Source: Corynebacterium atrinae (GTDB taxonomy: Bacteria > Actinomycetota > Actinomycetes > Mycobacteriales > Mycobacteriaceae). Taken from it: a DNA stretch of 64,000 nt. The translations under genes and the position numbers were made by a program. The DNA lies in contig NZ_CP046977.1 in NCBI RefSeq assembly GCF_030408455.1, positions 1,054,001 through 1,118,000 on the forward strand, given 5' to 3'. Shown here piece by piece: positions 40,302 through 49,853 of this stretch. Each line of letters starts with the position of its first letter. Position 1 is the first letter of the stretch. The notes under the pieces were generated by a model. The model was not told the origin of the DNA. It saw nothing but the letters and a program-made list of their open reading frames with translations, and did no database searches.

Positions 40302-40601
40302 GTGTCCGAAATTTCGCGTGACGAGGTCGCCCACCTCGCGAAGCTGTCCCGCCTGGCGCTCAGTGAAGAAGAGCTGAAGCCGTTCGCTGACCAGATCGAC
40401 GGGATCGTCGACAGTGTCTCCGCCGTCCAGCGGGTCGATACCAGCGGGGTGGAGCCCATGAGCCACCCGCATTCGATCACGACCTCCATGCGCGAAGACG
40501 TCATCGTCCCGACGCTCACCGCTGAGCAGGCTCTCGACCAGGCTCCCGCCGTCGAAGATGGTCGTTTCGTCGTTCCGCAGATCCTCGGGGAGGAGCAGTA
40601 G
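40302..40601 (+). CDS. gatC: Asp-tRNA(Asn)/Glu-tRNA(Gln) amidotransferase subunit C
   Basis: 99 aa. The start [24 protein letters not shown] and the end [14 protein letters not shown] are classical GatC. It stabilises the GatA-GatB pair. GTG 40302 follows AAGGA. gatA starts 2 bases after its stop; gatB lies 6.4 kb away. Confidence 0.93.
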   Translation: MSEISRDEVAHLAKLSRLALSEEELKPFADQIDGIVDSVSAVQRVDTSGVEPMSHPHSITTSMREDVIVPTLTAEQALDQAPAVEDGRFVVPQILGEEQ

Positions 40602-40603
40602 CC

Positions 40604-42091
40604 ATGAATTACACCGTTCCGGATTCCGGGTTGACGTCCCTCTCGGCCGCCGAGCTCGCCGAGAAGATCCACTCCCGCGAGGTCACCTCCCGTGAGGTCA
40701 CCCAGGCGCACCTCGATCGCATCGCCGAGACCGACGATCGGGTCAACGCATTCCTCTACGTCGGCGCGGAGCAAGCTCTGGCCGCGGCCGACGCCGTCGA
40801 CGCCTCTCTGGATCAGGGCGAGGCCCCGGCCTCGGCGCTGGCTGGCGTCCCCCTGGCACTCAAGGACCTGCTCACCACCACCGATGCGCCCACCACCGCC
40901 GCGTCGAAGATGCTCGACGGGTGGATGAGCCCCTACGACTCGACCGTCACCGCCAAGATCCGCGCGGCCGGCATCCCGATCCTGGGCAAGACCAACCTGG
41001 ATGAGTTCGCCATGGGTTCCTCCACGGAGAACTCGGCCTACGGCGTCACCCGCAATCCCTATGACCTTGAGCGCACCCCGGGTGGTTCCGGTGGCGGCTC
41101 CTCCGCGGCCCTGGCTGCGGGGCAGGCACCCCTCGCCATTGGCACCGACACCGGTGGTTCCATTCGCCAGCCGGCCGCGCTGACCAACACCGTTGGCGTC
41201 AAGCCCACCTACGGCACCGTCTCCCGCTACGGTCTCATCGCCGCAGCGTCCTCGCTGGACCAGGCGGGCCCCACGGCCCGCACGGTCCTGGACACCGCAC
41301 TGCTGCACGAGATCATCGCCGGATACGATTCTTTCGACGCCACCAGCGTCAACCGGCCTGTCGCCCCGGTCGTTGCGGCAGCCCGCGAAGGCGCCAACGG
41401 TGACCTCAGCGGCGTCAAGGTCGGCGTGGTCAAGCAGTTCGACCGCGCAGGTTGGCAGCCCGGTGTCATGGAGAACTACCACGCTGCCCTGCGTCAGCTC
41501 CCCGAGCAGGGCGCGGAGATCATCGAGGTGGATTGCCCCCACTTCGATGACGCGCTGGCCGCGTACTACCTCATCATGCCCTGCGAGGTGTCCTCCAACC
41601 TCGCTCGCTTCGACGGCATGCGTTACGGCCTGCGCGCCGGTGATGACGGCACCCGCTCGGCCGAAGAAGTGATGTCTCTCTCGCGCGCCGAGGGTTTTGG
41701 CCCGGAGGTCAAACGCCGCATCCTCATCGGCACCTACGCGCTGTCCGTGGGCTACTACGACGCCTACTACTTGCAGGCTCAGCGTGTTCGTACCCTCATC
41801 GCCCAGGACTTCGCCGCTGCCTACGAGAAGGTGGATGTGCTGGTCACGCCGACGACCCCGTCGACGGCCTTCAAGCTGGGGGAGAAGGTCTCCGATCCAC
41901 TGGAGATGTACAACTTCGACCTGTGCACGCTCCCGCTCAACCTCGCGGGGCTGTGCGGTATCTCGGTGCCCTCCGGTTTCGCCTCGGACACCGGGCTGCC
42001 CGTCGGCCTGCAGATCATGGCCCCGGCGTTTGCCGACGACCGTCTCTACCGCATCGGTTCTGCCTACGAGGCGGGCCGCCTGGTACCTTAG
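40604..42091 (+). CDS. gatA: Asp-tRNA(Asn)/Glu-tRNA(Gln) amidotransferase subunit A
   Basis: 495 aa amidase. The Ser-cisSer-Lys catalytic set is visible: the Lys in [12 protein letters not shown], the cis-Ser in [10 protein letters not shown] ... [17 protein letters not shown] and the nucleophile Ser in [13 protein letters not shown]. It supplies ammonia from glutamine for transamidation of misacylated tRNA. Confidence 0.97.
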   Translation: MNYTVPDSGLTSLSAAELAEKIHSREVTSREVTQAHLDRIAETDDRVNAFLYVGAEQALAAADAVDASLDQGEAPASALAGVPLALKDLLTTTDAPTTAASKMLDGWMSPYDSTVTAKIRAAGIPILGKTNLDEFAMGSSTENSAYGVTRNPYDLERTPGGSGGGSSAALAAGQAPLAIGTDTGGSIRQPAALTNTVGVKPTYGTVSRYGLIAAASSLDQAGPTARTVLDTALLHEIIAGYDSFDATSVNRPVAPVVAAAREGANGDLSGVKVGVVKQFDRAGWQPGVMENYHAALRQLPEQGAEIIEVDCPHFDDALAAYYLIMPCEVSSNLARFDGMRYGLRAGDDGTRSAEEVMSLSRAEGFGPEVKRRILIGTYALSVGYYDAYYLQAQRVRTLIAQDFAAAYEKVDVLVTPTTPSTAFKLGEKVSDPLEMYNFDLCTLPLNLAGLCGISVPSGFASDTGLPVGLQIMAPAFADDRLYRIGSAYEAGRLVP

Positions 42092-42102
42092 GGTCACCTA
42101 AG
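42087..42102 (+). promoter_or_regulatory. Palindrome before the siderophore-interacting protein gene
   Basis: CTTAGGGTCACCTAAG is a 6+4+6 inverted repeat overlapping the gatA stop, 21 bases before the start. Its ends match DtxR half-sites (TTAGG/CCTAA) but the spacing is shorter than the 19-base consensus, so assignment to DtxR is doubtful. Confidence 0.35.
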
Positions 42103-42122
42103 CCAATCAGGAGGTTCGTCCC

Positions 42123-42851
42123 TTGTCCCACGCCACCGTCACCGCTGTCCGTCGCCTCACCAACGACCTGGTGCGCATCAGCTTTGATTGTCCCGACCTC
42201 GTCGGGGCGGAACTGCCGCACACCGATCACTACATCAAGATCGTGTTCGGTGAATCGGTGACTCGGACCTATACGTTCCGTCGGGCTGACACGACGACGG
42301 GACGCGTCGACATCGACTTCGTCACCCACGGCGACGAAGGGTTGGCTGGCCCGTGGGCCCAGCGGGCCCAGGTCGGGGATACCATCGAGTACCGCGGGCC
42401 GGGCGGGGCCTGGCACCCGGGAGATTATGACCACTTCGTCCTCGCCGGGGACGAATCGGCTGCCCCGGCGATTGCCGCGGGCCTTGACAAGCTCCCGGCC
42501 GGGGCGAGCGCCGAAGTCTACATCGAGGTAGAAACCTGCGACGACACCTTCGAGATGCCCGAACCAGCAGGAGTCACCGTGCACTGGGTGCCCCGGCAGG
42601 GCGCGACCCACGGCACCCGGCTATCGGAGGCCGTGCGGGCCGCGGGCATTCCGCCGCAACGCACGGGGTGGTTCATCCACGGCGTGGCGGAAATGATCAA
42701 GGAAATGCGGCGTTTTCTGTTCATTGACGGCGACGTCGATCGGAAAGACGTATCCATCTCCGGCTACTGGCGCATCGGCATGACCGAAGACCAGTGGCAG
42801 GCGTCCAAGCGCGAGTTCAACGCGGAACTGGACGCCGCCGAACAGGCCTAG
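42123..42851 (+). CDS. Siderophore-interacting protein (FAD/NAD(P)H ferric-siderophore reductase)
   Basis: 242 aa. The FAD-binding motif is RTYTFRRADT, followed by the SIP C-terminal domain with the typical end ISGYWRIGMTEDQWQ. Family members reduce ferric siderophores to release iron in the cytoplasm. TTG 42123 follows an AGGAGG site. It is inserted between gatA and pfkA and has a palindromic sequence upstream. Its stop overlaps the convergent small gene by 4 bases. Confidence 0.85.
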   Translation: MSHATVTAVRRLTNDLVRISFDCPDLVGAELPHTDHYIKIVFGESVTRTYTFRRADTTTGRVDIDFVTHGDEGLAGPWAQRAQVGDTIEYRGPGGAWHPGDYDHFVLAGDESAAPAIAAGLDKLPAGASAEVYIEVETCDDTFEMPEPAGVTVHWVPRQGATHGTRLSEAVRAAGIPPQRTGWFIHGVAEMIKEMRRFLFIDGDVDRKDVSISGYWRIGMTEDQWQASKREFNAELDAAEQA

Positions 42852-43165
42852 TGGCGGTCAGCCAAGTAATGTGCGGCCCCGGCAGCCACCGTTGTCACTG
42901 AGATGACGGCGGGCCAGGGGCCGATTTTCTTTGCCAACGGGTGCGAGGCGCCGAACGCGCCGACGTACAACGCGCCCAAACCAACGGCGGTCACCGGCCC
43001 GGACGTGGCCAGCCAGCTGCGCACTGCCCATCCTCCGGCCGCGGCGAGCAGCACCCCGCCGAGCGGGCGCACGCCGGTCTCGCGGGCGGTGAGCCAGCCT
43101 CCGACCAGGCCCAACGCGACGACTGGGGCGGTAGCAACTTCTTCTGGTTTCTTGAGATCGATCAT
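42848..43165 (-). CDS. Hypothetical membrane protein
   Basis: 105 aa. Several Gly/Ala-rich hydrophobic segments (~14-35, 36-52, 55-73, 80-100) suggest three or four membrane helices. Conserved in corynebacteria to my knowledge but without function. ATG 43165 chosen as the first methionine with charged start MIDLKKPEE; no ribosome site. Confidence 0.55.
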   Translation of the reverse strand: MIDLKKPEEVATAPVVALGLVGGWLTARETGVRPLGGVLLAAAGGWAVRSWLATSGPVTAVGLGALYVGAFGASHPLAKKIGPWPAVISVTTVAAGAAHYLADRH

Positions 43166-43180
43166 GTTTTTGATCTTAGT

Positions 43181-43186
43181 TACACT
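43181..43186 (+). promoter_or_regulatory. -10 element (TACACT) of the MFS exporter gene
   Basis: TACACT ends 7 bases before ATG 43194; leaderless arrangement. Confidence 0.5.
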
Positions 43187-43193
43187 CGTGCGA

Positions 43194-44552
43194 ATGAACA
43201 CGGTCCTTCCCAAACCCCAGGCGTGGCGCGCACTCGCCGCGCTCTGTCTCGGGTTCTTCATGATCTTGGTGGATCAGACCATCGTGGCCGTGGCCATGCC
43301 GTCCTTTGTGGAGTACTTCGACGCCTCGCTCAACCAGGTCGTGTGGGTCACGTCGGTGTACCTGCTGTGCATCGTCGTGCCGCTGCTGTTCACCGGCCGA
43401 TTGGGGGATCGGTTCGGGCAGCGCGCGGTGTACCAGACGGGCGTGGCAATTTTCACGCTCGCGGCGGTGGCCTGCGCCTTCGCCCCCACGATTGAGGTGC
43501 TCATCGCCTGTCGTGCTGTCCAGGGCCTCGGCGCGGCGATCCTCACCCCGCAGACGATGAGCGTGATCAACCGTGTCTTTGCCAAGGAAAACCGGGGTGC
43601 CGCGCTCGGCGTGTGGGGTGCAGTCGGATCTGTTGCCAGCCTCGTCGGCCCGGTCGTGGGCGGGTTCATCGTTGGCACCGTCGGCTGGCAGGGCATCTTC
43701 TTATTGCACGTCCCCGTGGGCGTGCTGGCGATCGTGTTGTCCGGGTTGTGGGTCCCGCGCCTGCCCACCTACGCAAAGAAGATCGACGTCCCCTCGGTCA
43801 TCGTCTCCTTCGTCGGCATGACCTCGCTCGTCTTTGCCATCCAACAGGGCCCCGAATTTGGCTGGCCGTGGTGGTTGCTCATCGTCGGGTTCATCTGCCT
43901 GTACTGGTTCGTTCGCCTTCAAGCCAGGGTGGACGAGCCGCTGGTTCCGCTGGGGATTTTCCACAACCGCAACTTCTCCCTCGCCGCGTTTTCCATCGCG
44001 ACCATGGGATTTACCGTGTCCTCGATGATGCTGCCCATCATGGTGTGGCTGCAGGATGGCCGCGGACTTGATTCCTCCCGCGCGGGCCTGATGATGGTTC
44101 CCATGGCGATCATCGCCATGATCGGCTCCCCGCTCGTGGGTCCCTTCTCTGACCGCTACCACCCGCGGGTGATGTCCATGGTGGGTTTCGGTATTTCCGC
44201 CGTCTCCCTCGTGGTGGCCAGCTGGATCATGCTGTCCGATGCCCCCACGTACTATTTCCTTTTCGCCATCGGCCTGTACGGGCTCGGCAGCTCCTTCATC
44301 TGGGCACCGAATTCTGCCACGGCGATGCGCGACGTCGACCTCGCGTACATGGGTGCGGCGTCCGGGGTCTACAACACGACCCGCCAGATCGGTTCCGTTC
44401 TTGGTGCCGCGATGGTGGGTGCAGCGATGCAAGTGGGATCGGTCGCACTCGGACTTGAACACGGCATGGCAATCGCCCTGCTCATTCCTGCTGTCGCCCT
44501 GGGTCTTGGCTTCGTCGCCGTCTCTTTCTTCCGTCCCAGCCTTCGCGTGTAG
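43194..44552 (+). CDS. MFS drug/metabolite exporter (DHA2-like)
   Basis: 452 aa, about 14 membrane helices. Motif A is [10 protein letters not shown] in the 2-3 loop; the start [23 protein letters not shown] matches the EmrB/QacA group (motif D1-type LDxTIVNVALP). Proton-driven export is expected; substrate unknown. ATG 43194 was chosen for the leaderless -10; an upstream in-frame ATG at 43164 is possible. Confidence 0.83.
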   Translation: MNTVLPKPQAWRALAALCLGFFMILVDQTIVAVAMPSFVEYFDASLNQVVWVTSVYLLCIVVPLLFTGRLGDRFGQRAVYQTGVAIFTLAAVACAFAPTIEVLIACRAVQGLGAAILTPQTMSVINRVFAKENRGAALGVWGAVGSVASLVGPVVGGFIVGTVGWQGIFLLHVPVGVLAIVLSGLWVPRLPTYAKKIDVPSVIVSFVGMTSLVFAIQQGPEFGWPWWLLIVGFICLYWFVRLQARVDEPLVPLGIFHNRNFSLAAFSIATMGFTVSSMMLPIMVWLQDGRGLDSSRAGLMMVPMAIIAMIGSPLVGPFSDRYHPRVMSMVGFGISAVSLVVASWIMLSDAPTYYFLFAIGLYGLGSSFIWAPNSATAMRDVDLAYMGAASGVYNTTRQIGSVLGAAMVGAAMQVGSVALGLEHGMAIALLIPAVALGLGFVAVSFFRPSLRV

Positions 44553-44565
44553 GCGGACGCGGGGA

Positions 44566-44571
44566 TAGAGT
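44566..44571 (+). promoter_or_regulatory. -10 element (TAGAGT) of pfkA
   Basis: TAGAGT ends 7 bases before ATG 44579, matching the leaderless pattern; an in-frame GTG at 44570 would overlap this box. Confidence 0.45.
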
Positions 44572-44578
44572 GGAGGTC

Positions 44579-45610
44579 ATGCGACTTGCCACCCTTACCT
44601 CCGGCGGCGACTGCCCCGGACTCAACGCAGTTATCCGCGGAATCGTCCGCACCGCCAGCGCCGAATTCGGCTCGACAGTCGTCGGGTACGAAGACGGCTG
44701 GGTCGGTCTCATGGAGGACCGTCGCGTTGATCTCTACGACGACGAGAACATTGACCGCATCCTGCTGCGCGGTGGCACCATCCTCGGCACGGGCCGTCTG
44801 CACCCGGATAAGTTCAAGGCTGGCCTTGACCAGATCAAGGCTAACCTTGCGGACGCCAAGATTGATGCCCTGATCCCCATCGGCGGCGAAGGCACCCTCA
44901 AGGGCGCCAAGTGGCTCTCCGATAACGGCATTCCGGTTGTCGGCGTTCCCAAGACCATTGATAATGACGTCTACGGCACCGATTACACCTTCGGGTTTGA
45001 TACTGCCGTGGCCGTGGCCACCGATGCGGTGGATCGCCTCCACACCACCGCGGAGTCTCACAACCGCATCCTCATCGTGGAGGTCATGGGCCGCCACGTG
45101 GGCTGGATTGCTTTGCACGCTGGCCTCGCCGGCGGCGCCCACTACACCGTCATTCCCGAGGTGCCCTTCGACATCGCGGAAATCTGCAAGGCCATGGAGC
45201 GCCGTTTCCAGATGGGCGAGAAGTACGGCATCATCGTCGTCGCCGAAGGTGCCGCCCCGAAGGAGGGCACCATGGAGCTGCGTTCCGGTGGCGTTGACCA
45301 GTTCGGCCACGAGCTGTTCACCGGCATTGGCCAGCAGGTCGCCGATGAAATTCACGCTCGCCTGGGCCACGATGTCCGCACCACCGTTCTGGGTCACATT
45401 CAGCGTGGCGGCACCCCCACCGCCTTCGACCGCGTCCTGGCTACGCGCTACGGCGTGCGCGCCACCCGCGCGGTGCATGAGGGCAAGTTCGGCACCTGTG
45501 TCGCGCTTGACGGCGAGCGGATCATCAACATCCCCCTCGACGTCGCCGTGGGTCACCTCAAGACCGTGCCGCTGGATCGCTACACCACCGCGCAGGCGAT
45601 GTTTGGCTAG
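44579..45610 (+). CDS. pfkA: 6-phosphofructokinase
   Basis: 343 aa, ATP-dependent type. Motifs: [28 protein letters not shown] (Gly rather than Asp after GGE, which favours ATP over pyrophosphate), [15 protein letters not shown] with the catalytic Asp, and [10 protein letters not shown]. It commits fructose-6-phosphate to glycolysis. I chose ATG 44579 (leaderless, -10 at 7 bases); GTG 44570 in the same frame adds MEV, resembling the annotated start in C. glutamicum. Its stop overlaps the convergent PrpF-like gene. Confidence 0.95.
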   Translation: MRLATLTSGGDCPGLNAVIRGIVRTASAEFGSTVVGYEDGWVGLMEDRRVDLYDDENIDRILLRGGTILGTGRLHPDKFKAGLDQIKANLADAKIDALIPIGGEGTLKGAKWLSDNGIPVVGVPKTIDNDVYGTDYTFGFDTAVAVATDAVDRLHTTAESHNRILIVEVMGRHVGWIALHAGLAGGAHYTVIPEVPFDIAEICKAMERRFQMGEKYGIIVVAEGAAPKEGTMELRSGGVDQFGHELFTGIGQQVADEIHARLGHDVRTTVLGHIQRGGTPTAFDRVLATRYGVRATRAVHEGKFGTCVALDGERIINIPLDVAVGHLKTVPLDRYTTAQAMFG

Positions 45611-46533
45611 AAGCCTTCGCCGTCCATGATGAGGCGGGCGCTGCGGGCAAGTGCAACCCACTCCAACTCGCCGTCCACTACTGAAGCCGAAACCGTCACG
45701 GTGCCCTTCGGGTGCCGGAGGACGGTTTCTGTGCTTGGTGGCCGATCAGCAATGGTGCCGCCGAGGGCGAGCGCGCCGCCGATACCCAGGATGCCCGTCG
45801 CGGGCAGGGCATGGTGTACCCGCCCAACCGAGGTCATGAGAACGGGCAGCGGGTCTCCCTCGCCGAGTAATGCCAGGCGGGGAAGCACGGGGCCGTCCAG
45901 GCCCATGAGGCCTGCCGCTTCCTGGCGAATTTCCTCGAGTCGGTCGAGGAGTTCCTCATCGGCGTTGAGCGCGGCCGGAGTGGCACACGTATCTATGCCC
46001 ACGTCAGCAGCCCGCAGCATCGCAATCGGATTGGCGATGTCGACGAGGCTGGCCTCAAGGCCACTGTCCGGGAGGATGACTCGCGGGCCGAGTGTGCCGG
46101 GGGCGAGGAAGCGGACGTCGATACGCTCACCTGAATGGGAAAGCTCGAAGATGCTGTCGGTGTTGGCATTCCACACGCGGACGGTCTCCCGCGGGCTTAT
46201 CAGCCCGTGGTGGACGGCAAACGTCGAGATGGCGGCAGAGATATTGCCGCAATTGCCAGACCAATCGACGTGGGACTCGGTGGGGGAGACCTGCGCGAAC
46301 ACACTGACCAGGTCGACATTCGGCGGACAATCTGGATGCTCAGGCGGTAGGCCAACAAACATCACCTTGCTGTTGGACGAGACCCCGCCACCGAGCCCAT
46401 CAATGGCCAGGGGATCGGGGCTCCCGATCAACCGCAGGCACAGCTCATCGCGATCGGCCGGGAGAGCAGGCAGATCACGCAGGTGAAGGAAGACTGCTCG
46501 GCTGGTTCCGCCGCGAATGATGGAAAGTCTCAT
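45607..46533 (-). CDS. PrpF-like isomerase (DUF453, 4-oxalomesaconate tautomerase/aconitate isomerase family)
   Basis: 308 aa. The start [22 protein letters not shown] and the cysteine in [15 protein letters not shown] match the diaminopimelate-epimerase-fold PrpF family, with a second domain ending [12 protein letters not shown]. Members isomerise aconitate-like acids. No methylcitrate cycle gene is near, so the substrate is unknown. ATG 46533 has TAGGAT 6 bases upstream on the minus strand. Confidence 0.78.
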   Translation of the reverse strand: MRLSIIRGGTSRAVFLHLRDLPALPADRDELCLRLIGSPDPLAIDGLGGGVSSNSKVMFVGLPPEHPDCPPNVDLVSVFAQVSPTESHVDWSGNCGNISAAISTFAVHHGLISPRETVRVWNANTDSIFELSHSGERIDVRFLAPGTLGPRVILPDSGLEASLVDIANPIAMLRAADVGIDTCATPAALNADEELLDRLEEIRQEAAGLMGLDGPVLPRLALLGEGDPLPVLMTSVGRVHHALPATGILGIGGALALGGTIADRPPSTETVLRHPKGTVTVSASVVDGELEWVALARSARLIMDGEGF

Positions 46534-46538
46534 TCCCG

Positions 46539-46545
46539 TATCCTA
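46539..46545. promoter_or_regulatory. Overlapping divergent -10 elements of the PrpF-like and YciI-like genes
   Basis: TATCCT (46539-46544, plus) is 6 bases before ATG 46551, and TAGGAT (46545-46540, minus) is 6 bases before ATG 46533. The same bases act in both directions, so the two genes are expected to start from one shared hexamer on opposite strands. Confidence 0.5.
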
Positions 46546-46550
46546 TAAAA

Positions 46551-46946
46551 ATGCCCCGCTACGCACTGATCAAGCACTATCGCGGCGTCCCCGCCGACTT
46601 CCCTCCCATGTCCACGTGGACACCGGACGATGTTCGCGCCCACGTCGACTACATGGACCGATTCGCCGACAAGCTGCGCGCCAGCGGTGAGTTCGTGGAC
46701 AGTCTCGCGCTGTCAGAGGAGGCCGAATTGATCACCGCCGACGGCTCCACCCGCGCGGTCCCCGCTTCCAAGGCCCTGGTGGCTGGCTGGATGCTTATCG
46801 ACGTCCCCTCGGCCCGCCGGGCCAGGGAACTCGCCGCCGAGCTCGCGGCCGCCCCCGGCAAGGATGGGGTACCTCTACGAGAGTGGTTGGAGCTGCGCAC
46901 GGCCTATGGCGCCCCGATGGCGGACGATGAGGGCGAGACGGGCTAA
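46551..46946 (+). CDS. YciI-like (YCII-related, DGPF) protein
   Basis: 131 aa. The start [14 protein letters not shown], the [28 protein letters not shown] segment and the end [14 protein letters not shown] fit the YciI/DGPF family of small alpha-beta barrels whose role is generally unknown. ATG 46551 is 6 bases after its -10 box. The stop TAA overlaps the -10 box of gatB. Confidence 0.72.
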   Translation: MPRYALIKHYRGVPADFPPMSTWTPDDVRAHVDYMDRFADKLRASGEFVDSLALSEEAELITADGSTRAVPASKALVAGWMLIDVPSARRARELAAELAAAPGKDGVPLREWLELRTAYGAPMADDEGETG

Positions 46947-46949
46947 AAT
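46944..46949 (+). promoter_or_regulatory. -10 element (TAAAAT) of gatB
   Basis: TAAAAT overlaps the preceding stop codon and ends 7 bases before ATG 46957; leaderless arrangement. Confidence 0.5.
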
Positions 46950-46956
46950 CTGGCCC

Positions 46957-48462
46957 ATGACTGCCCCGATGTATGACTTGATGGATTTCGACGACGTTCT
47001 GGTGAAGTTTGACCCCGTCATGGGCCTGGAGGTCCACGTTGAATTAGCCACGGAGACGAAGATGTTCTCCGCAAGCTCCGCTCATTTCGGCGCGGCCCCG
47101 AACTCTCACGTCGATCCCGTCTCCCTCGGCCTGCCCGGTGCGTTGCCCGTGGTCAATGCCAAGGGCGTTGAATGGGCCATCAAGATCGGTCTGGCACTGA
47201 ACTGCTCCATCGCGGAGTCCTCGCGTTTCGCCCGGAAGAACTACTTCTACCCGGATCAGCCGAAGAATTACCAGATCTCCCAGTACGACGAGCCGATTGC
47301 CTACAACGGTTACCTGGACGTCCAGCTCCTCGACGGCACCGAGTGGCGCGTGGAGATCGAGCGCGCCCACATGGAAGAAGACACCGGTAAGCTCACCCAC
47401 CTGGGCGGCACCTCGGGGCGCATCCACGGCGCCACTGCTTCGCTGGTGGACTGCAACCGCGCGGGCATCCCCCTCATCGAGATCGTGACCAAGCCGATCG
47501 AGGGCGCAGGCTCGCGTGCCCCGGAGATCGCCAAGGCCTATGTCTCCGCCCTGCGTGACCTGGTTAAGGCGCTCGGGGTGTCCGATGCCCGCATGGATCA
47601 AGGTTCCATGCGCGTGGATTCCAACCTCTCTCTGCGCCCCATTGGTCAAGAGGAATTTGGCACCCGCACCGAGACGAAGAACATCAACTCCCTCAAGTCC
47701 GTCGAGCAGGCTGTGCGCTTTGAGATGATGCGCCAGGCAGCCGCCATTGAAAATGGCGAGGTCATCGTCCAGGAAACCCGCCACTACCAGGAGACGGACG
47801 GCACCACCTCCAAGGGGCGCCCGAAGGAGACCTCCGAGGACTACCGCTACTTCAACGATCCGGATCTGCCGCCGGTCATCGCCCCGAAGGAATGGGTGGA
47901 AGAAATCCGGGCGACGCTGCCCGAGCTGCCGTGGGTCCGCCGCGCCCGTATTCAGGAGGAGTGGAAGCTCCCCGACGCCGAGATGCGCGACCTCGTCAAC
48001 GCTGGCGCCTTGGAACTCATCATCGCCACCGTCGAGGAAGGCTCCACCCCCGACGAGGCCCGCGCCTGGTGGGTCAACTACCTGGCGGCGAAAGCGAAGG
48101 AAGCCGAGGCGGATCTGGATGCCCTGGCAATCACCCCGGAGCAGGTCGCCCGCGTCATCGCCTTGGTCAAGGAAGGGAAACTGACCACCAAGCTCGGGCG
48201 CCAAGCCGTCGACGGCGTCCTCGCTGGTGAGGGCGATGTGGACGAGGTCGTCGCCCAGCGCGGCCTGGAGGTCGTGCGCGATGACGGCGCCATCGAGGCC
48301 GCCGTCGACGAGGCCCTGGCCGCCAACCCGGACATCGTGGAAAAGTACCGCGCGGGCAACACGAAGGTCACCGGCGCGATCGTCGGAGCCGTCATGAAGG
48401 CCACCCGTGGCAAGGCCGATCCGGCCCAGGTGAACAAGCTCATCGCCGAGAAGCTGGCGTAG
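46957..48462 (+). CDS. gatB: Asp-tRNA(Asn)/Glu-tRNA(Gln) amidotransferase subunit B
   Basis: 501 aa. Contains [21 protein letters not shown], the [21 protein letters not shown] block and the C-terminal YqeY-like domain (NKLIAEKLA). It phosphorylates and transamidates Glu/Asp on tRNA with ammonia delivered from GatA. ATG 46957 follows the TAAAAT box by 7 bases; the frame is open further upstream within the YciI gene. A hairpin spans its stop. Confidence 0.96.
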   Translation: MTAPMYDLMDFDDVLVKFDPVMGLEVHVELATETKMFSASSAHFGAAPNSHVDPVSLGLPGALPVVNAKGVEWAIKIGLALNCSIAESSRFARKNYFYPDQPKNYQISQYDEPIAYNGYLDVQLLDGTEWRVEIERAHMEEDTGKLTHLGGTSGRIHGATASLVDCNRAGIPLIEIVTKPIEGAGSRAPEIAKAYVSALRDLVKALGVSDARMDQGSMRVDSNLSLRPIGQEEFGTRTETKNINSLKSVEQAVRFEMMRQAAAIENGEVIVQETRHYQETDGTTSKGRPKETSEDYRYFNDPDLPPVIAPKEWVEEIRATLPELPWVRRARIQEEWKLPDAEMRDLVNAGALELIIATVEEGSTPDEARAWWVNYLAAKAKEAEADLDALAITPEQVARVIALVKEGKLTTKLGRQAVDGVLAGEGDVDEVVAQRGLEVVRDDGAIEAAVDEALAANPDIVEKYRAGNTKVTGAIVGAVMKATRGKADPAQVNKLIAEKLA

Positions 48463-48477
48463 CTGCGCTACGTCAGC
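48453..48477. terminator. Inverted repeat between convergent gatB and the Nramp-like gene
   Basis: GCTGGCGTAGC (48453-48463) and GCTACGTCAGC (48467-48477) form an 11-pair stem (one G-T pair) with a three-base loop, straddling both stop codons. No T-run follows on either side, so termination would be weak or factor-assisted. Confidence 0.4.
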
Positions 48478-49706
48478 AGCTTGGCGATCTCGGTGACGCA
48501 GATAAACACGAACGACGCCGAAATGATCGCCATGAGGGTGTTGCTGAACCACCCGTTGCGCCACTCCTGTGGTGTGCGTTTCGTGTTGAGCAGGATGAGC
48601 AGGGTCAGCCCGAGGAATGGCATGAAGAACGCGCCCAGGACGCCATAGGCGATGACCAGCGCTGTCGGGCGGCCCAGGAACAGCAGAAGCATCGGGGGGA
48701 ACGTTAACCACAGGATGTACCAGCGGTAGTATTTCCCACCCGAGCGGGTATCTGGATGATCCTTGGGGAGCTTGCGTAGGTGGCCGATGAAGTCGGCGAA
48801 CATCATGGACACGCCGTTCCACACGCCGATGACGGAGGACACGGCTGCGGCCCAAAATCCCACGAGGAAGACGGTGGCCATTCCTGATCCATACCGGTCA
48901 TTGAGCACCTCGGCCAGATCCACGAGACCCTTGTCGCCGGAGGACACCGCGATGTTCGCGCTGTAGAGCAGGTCGCCGCCGACGATGAGCATGGCGACGA
49001 CGAAAATGCCGGTGACGATGTAGGCCACTGAATTGTTCAGGCGCATGACCTTCATCCACGGTGGTGAGTCCCATTTCTTTTCATGCAGCCAGTAGCCGTA
49101 AGCGGCGAGCGTGATGGTGCCGCCCACACCTCCGGCGAGGGAGAGGACGTAGACAAAGGATCCCTCGGGAAGCGTCGGGATGAGGCCGGTGAGAATTTCC
49201 GGCAGGTTACGCAGTGACAAGGTGGCGATACCCACCACCGTGAGGAACATGATTGCCACGAGAAACGCGATGACTTTCTCGAACATTTTGTAGTGGCCCA
49301 GCCACGTCAGGCCGAAACCGATCAAGCCGGAGAACACCGCCCACATGAGGAGGGGAGTTCCGGGGAAGAGGGCGGCCAGCGCCATGCCGGAGGCGCTCAT
49401 GGCGGCAGCGCCGTACACGAAGCCCCAGATAACGATGTAGGGGGCGAAGTACCAGGTCGTCCACTTACCCAGCGTGGACCAGCCGTGGAAGATGGTGTTG
49501 CCGGTGGCTAGCGTATAGCGGCCCACCCCCTCGACGAGGACGATTTTCATGAGCGTTCCAGCTACGCATGCCCAGAGGAGCGCGTAGCCATAGCGCTGGC
49601 CGGCGATGAGAGTGGCCACGAGGTCGCCAGAGCCGACTCCGGTGGCCGCTGCCACCAGACCGGGGCCAATGACCGTCCATTTACGGGAGGTGGGTGGTGA
49701 GGACAT
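48468..49706 (-). CDS. Nramp-like metal transporter with divergent metal-site motifs
   Basis: 412 aa with about 11 membrane helices. The helix-1 region reads GPGLVAAATGVGSGDLVAT, aligning with the Nramp GPGFLAA...DPGN segment, but DPGN is replaced by GSGD. The helix-6 region reads TITLAAYGYWLHEKKW and lacks the usual MPHN. It therefore belongs to an Nramp-like subgroup of uncertain substrate. ATG 49706 follows AAAGGA at a good distance; ATG 49724 is six codons upstream. Confidence 0.72.
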   Translation of the reverse strand: MSSPPTSRKWTVIGPGLVAAATGVGSGDLVATLIAGQRYGYALLWACVAGTLMKIVLVEGVGRYTLATGNTIFHGWSTLGKWTTWYFAPYIVIWGFVYGAAAMSASGMALAALFPGTPLLMWAVFSGLIGFGLTWLGHYKMFEKVIAFLVAIMFLTVVGIATLSLRNLPEILTGLIPTLPEGSFVYVLSLAGGVGGTITLAAYGYWLHEKKWDSPPWMKVMRLNNSVAYIVTGIFVVAMLIVGGDLLYSANIAVSSGDKGLVDLAEVLNDRYGSGMATVFLVGFWAAAVSSVIGVWNGVSMMFADFIGHLRKLPKDHPDTRSGGKYYRWYILWLTFPPMLLLFLGRPTALVIAYGVLGAFFMPFLGLTLLILLNTKRTPQEWRNGWFSNTLMAIISASFVFICVTEIAKLLT

Positions 49707-49839
49707 CGCGGAGGGTCCTTTCATTGAGAGGCATAGGCCTGACCGGAAATGTGACGAGGCTAACACAGGATTCGGTCATTTGGTAGATATAAATACGCTG
49801 AGAATTTAAGCGTGGAGGTCCACCGGCCTGGTCCACTGG

Positions 49840-49845
49840 CACAAT
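49840..49845 (+). promoter_or_regulatory. Possible -10 element (CACAAT) of the aldo/keto reductase gene
   Basis: CACAAT ends 8 bases before ATG 49854; leaderless arrangement but the first base differs from consensus. Confidence 0.35.
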
Positions 49846-49853
49846 GGTTCTCT

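Noticed and set aside
47044..48855. A 603-codon minus-strand frame opposite gatB
   Set aside because: Antisense shadow of gatB; composition and lack of motifs argue against a real protein.
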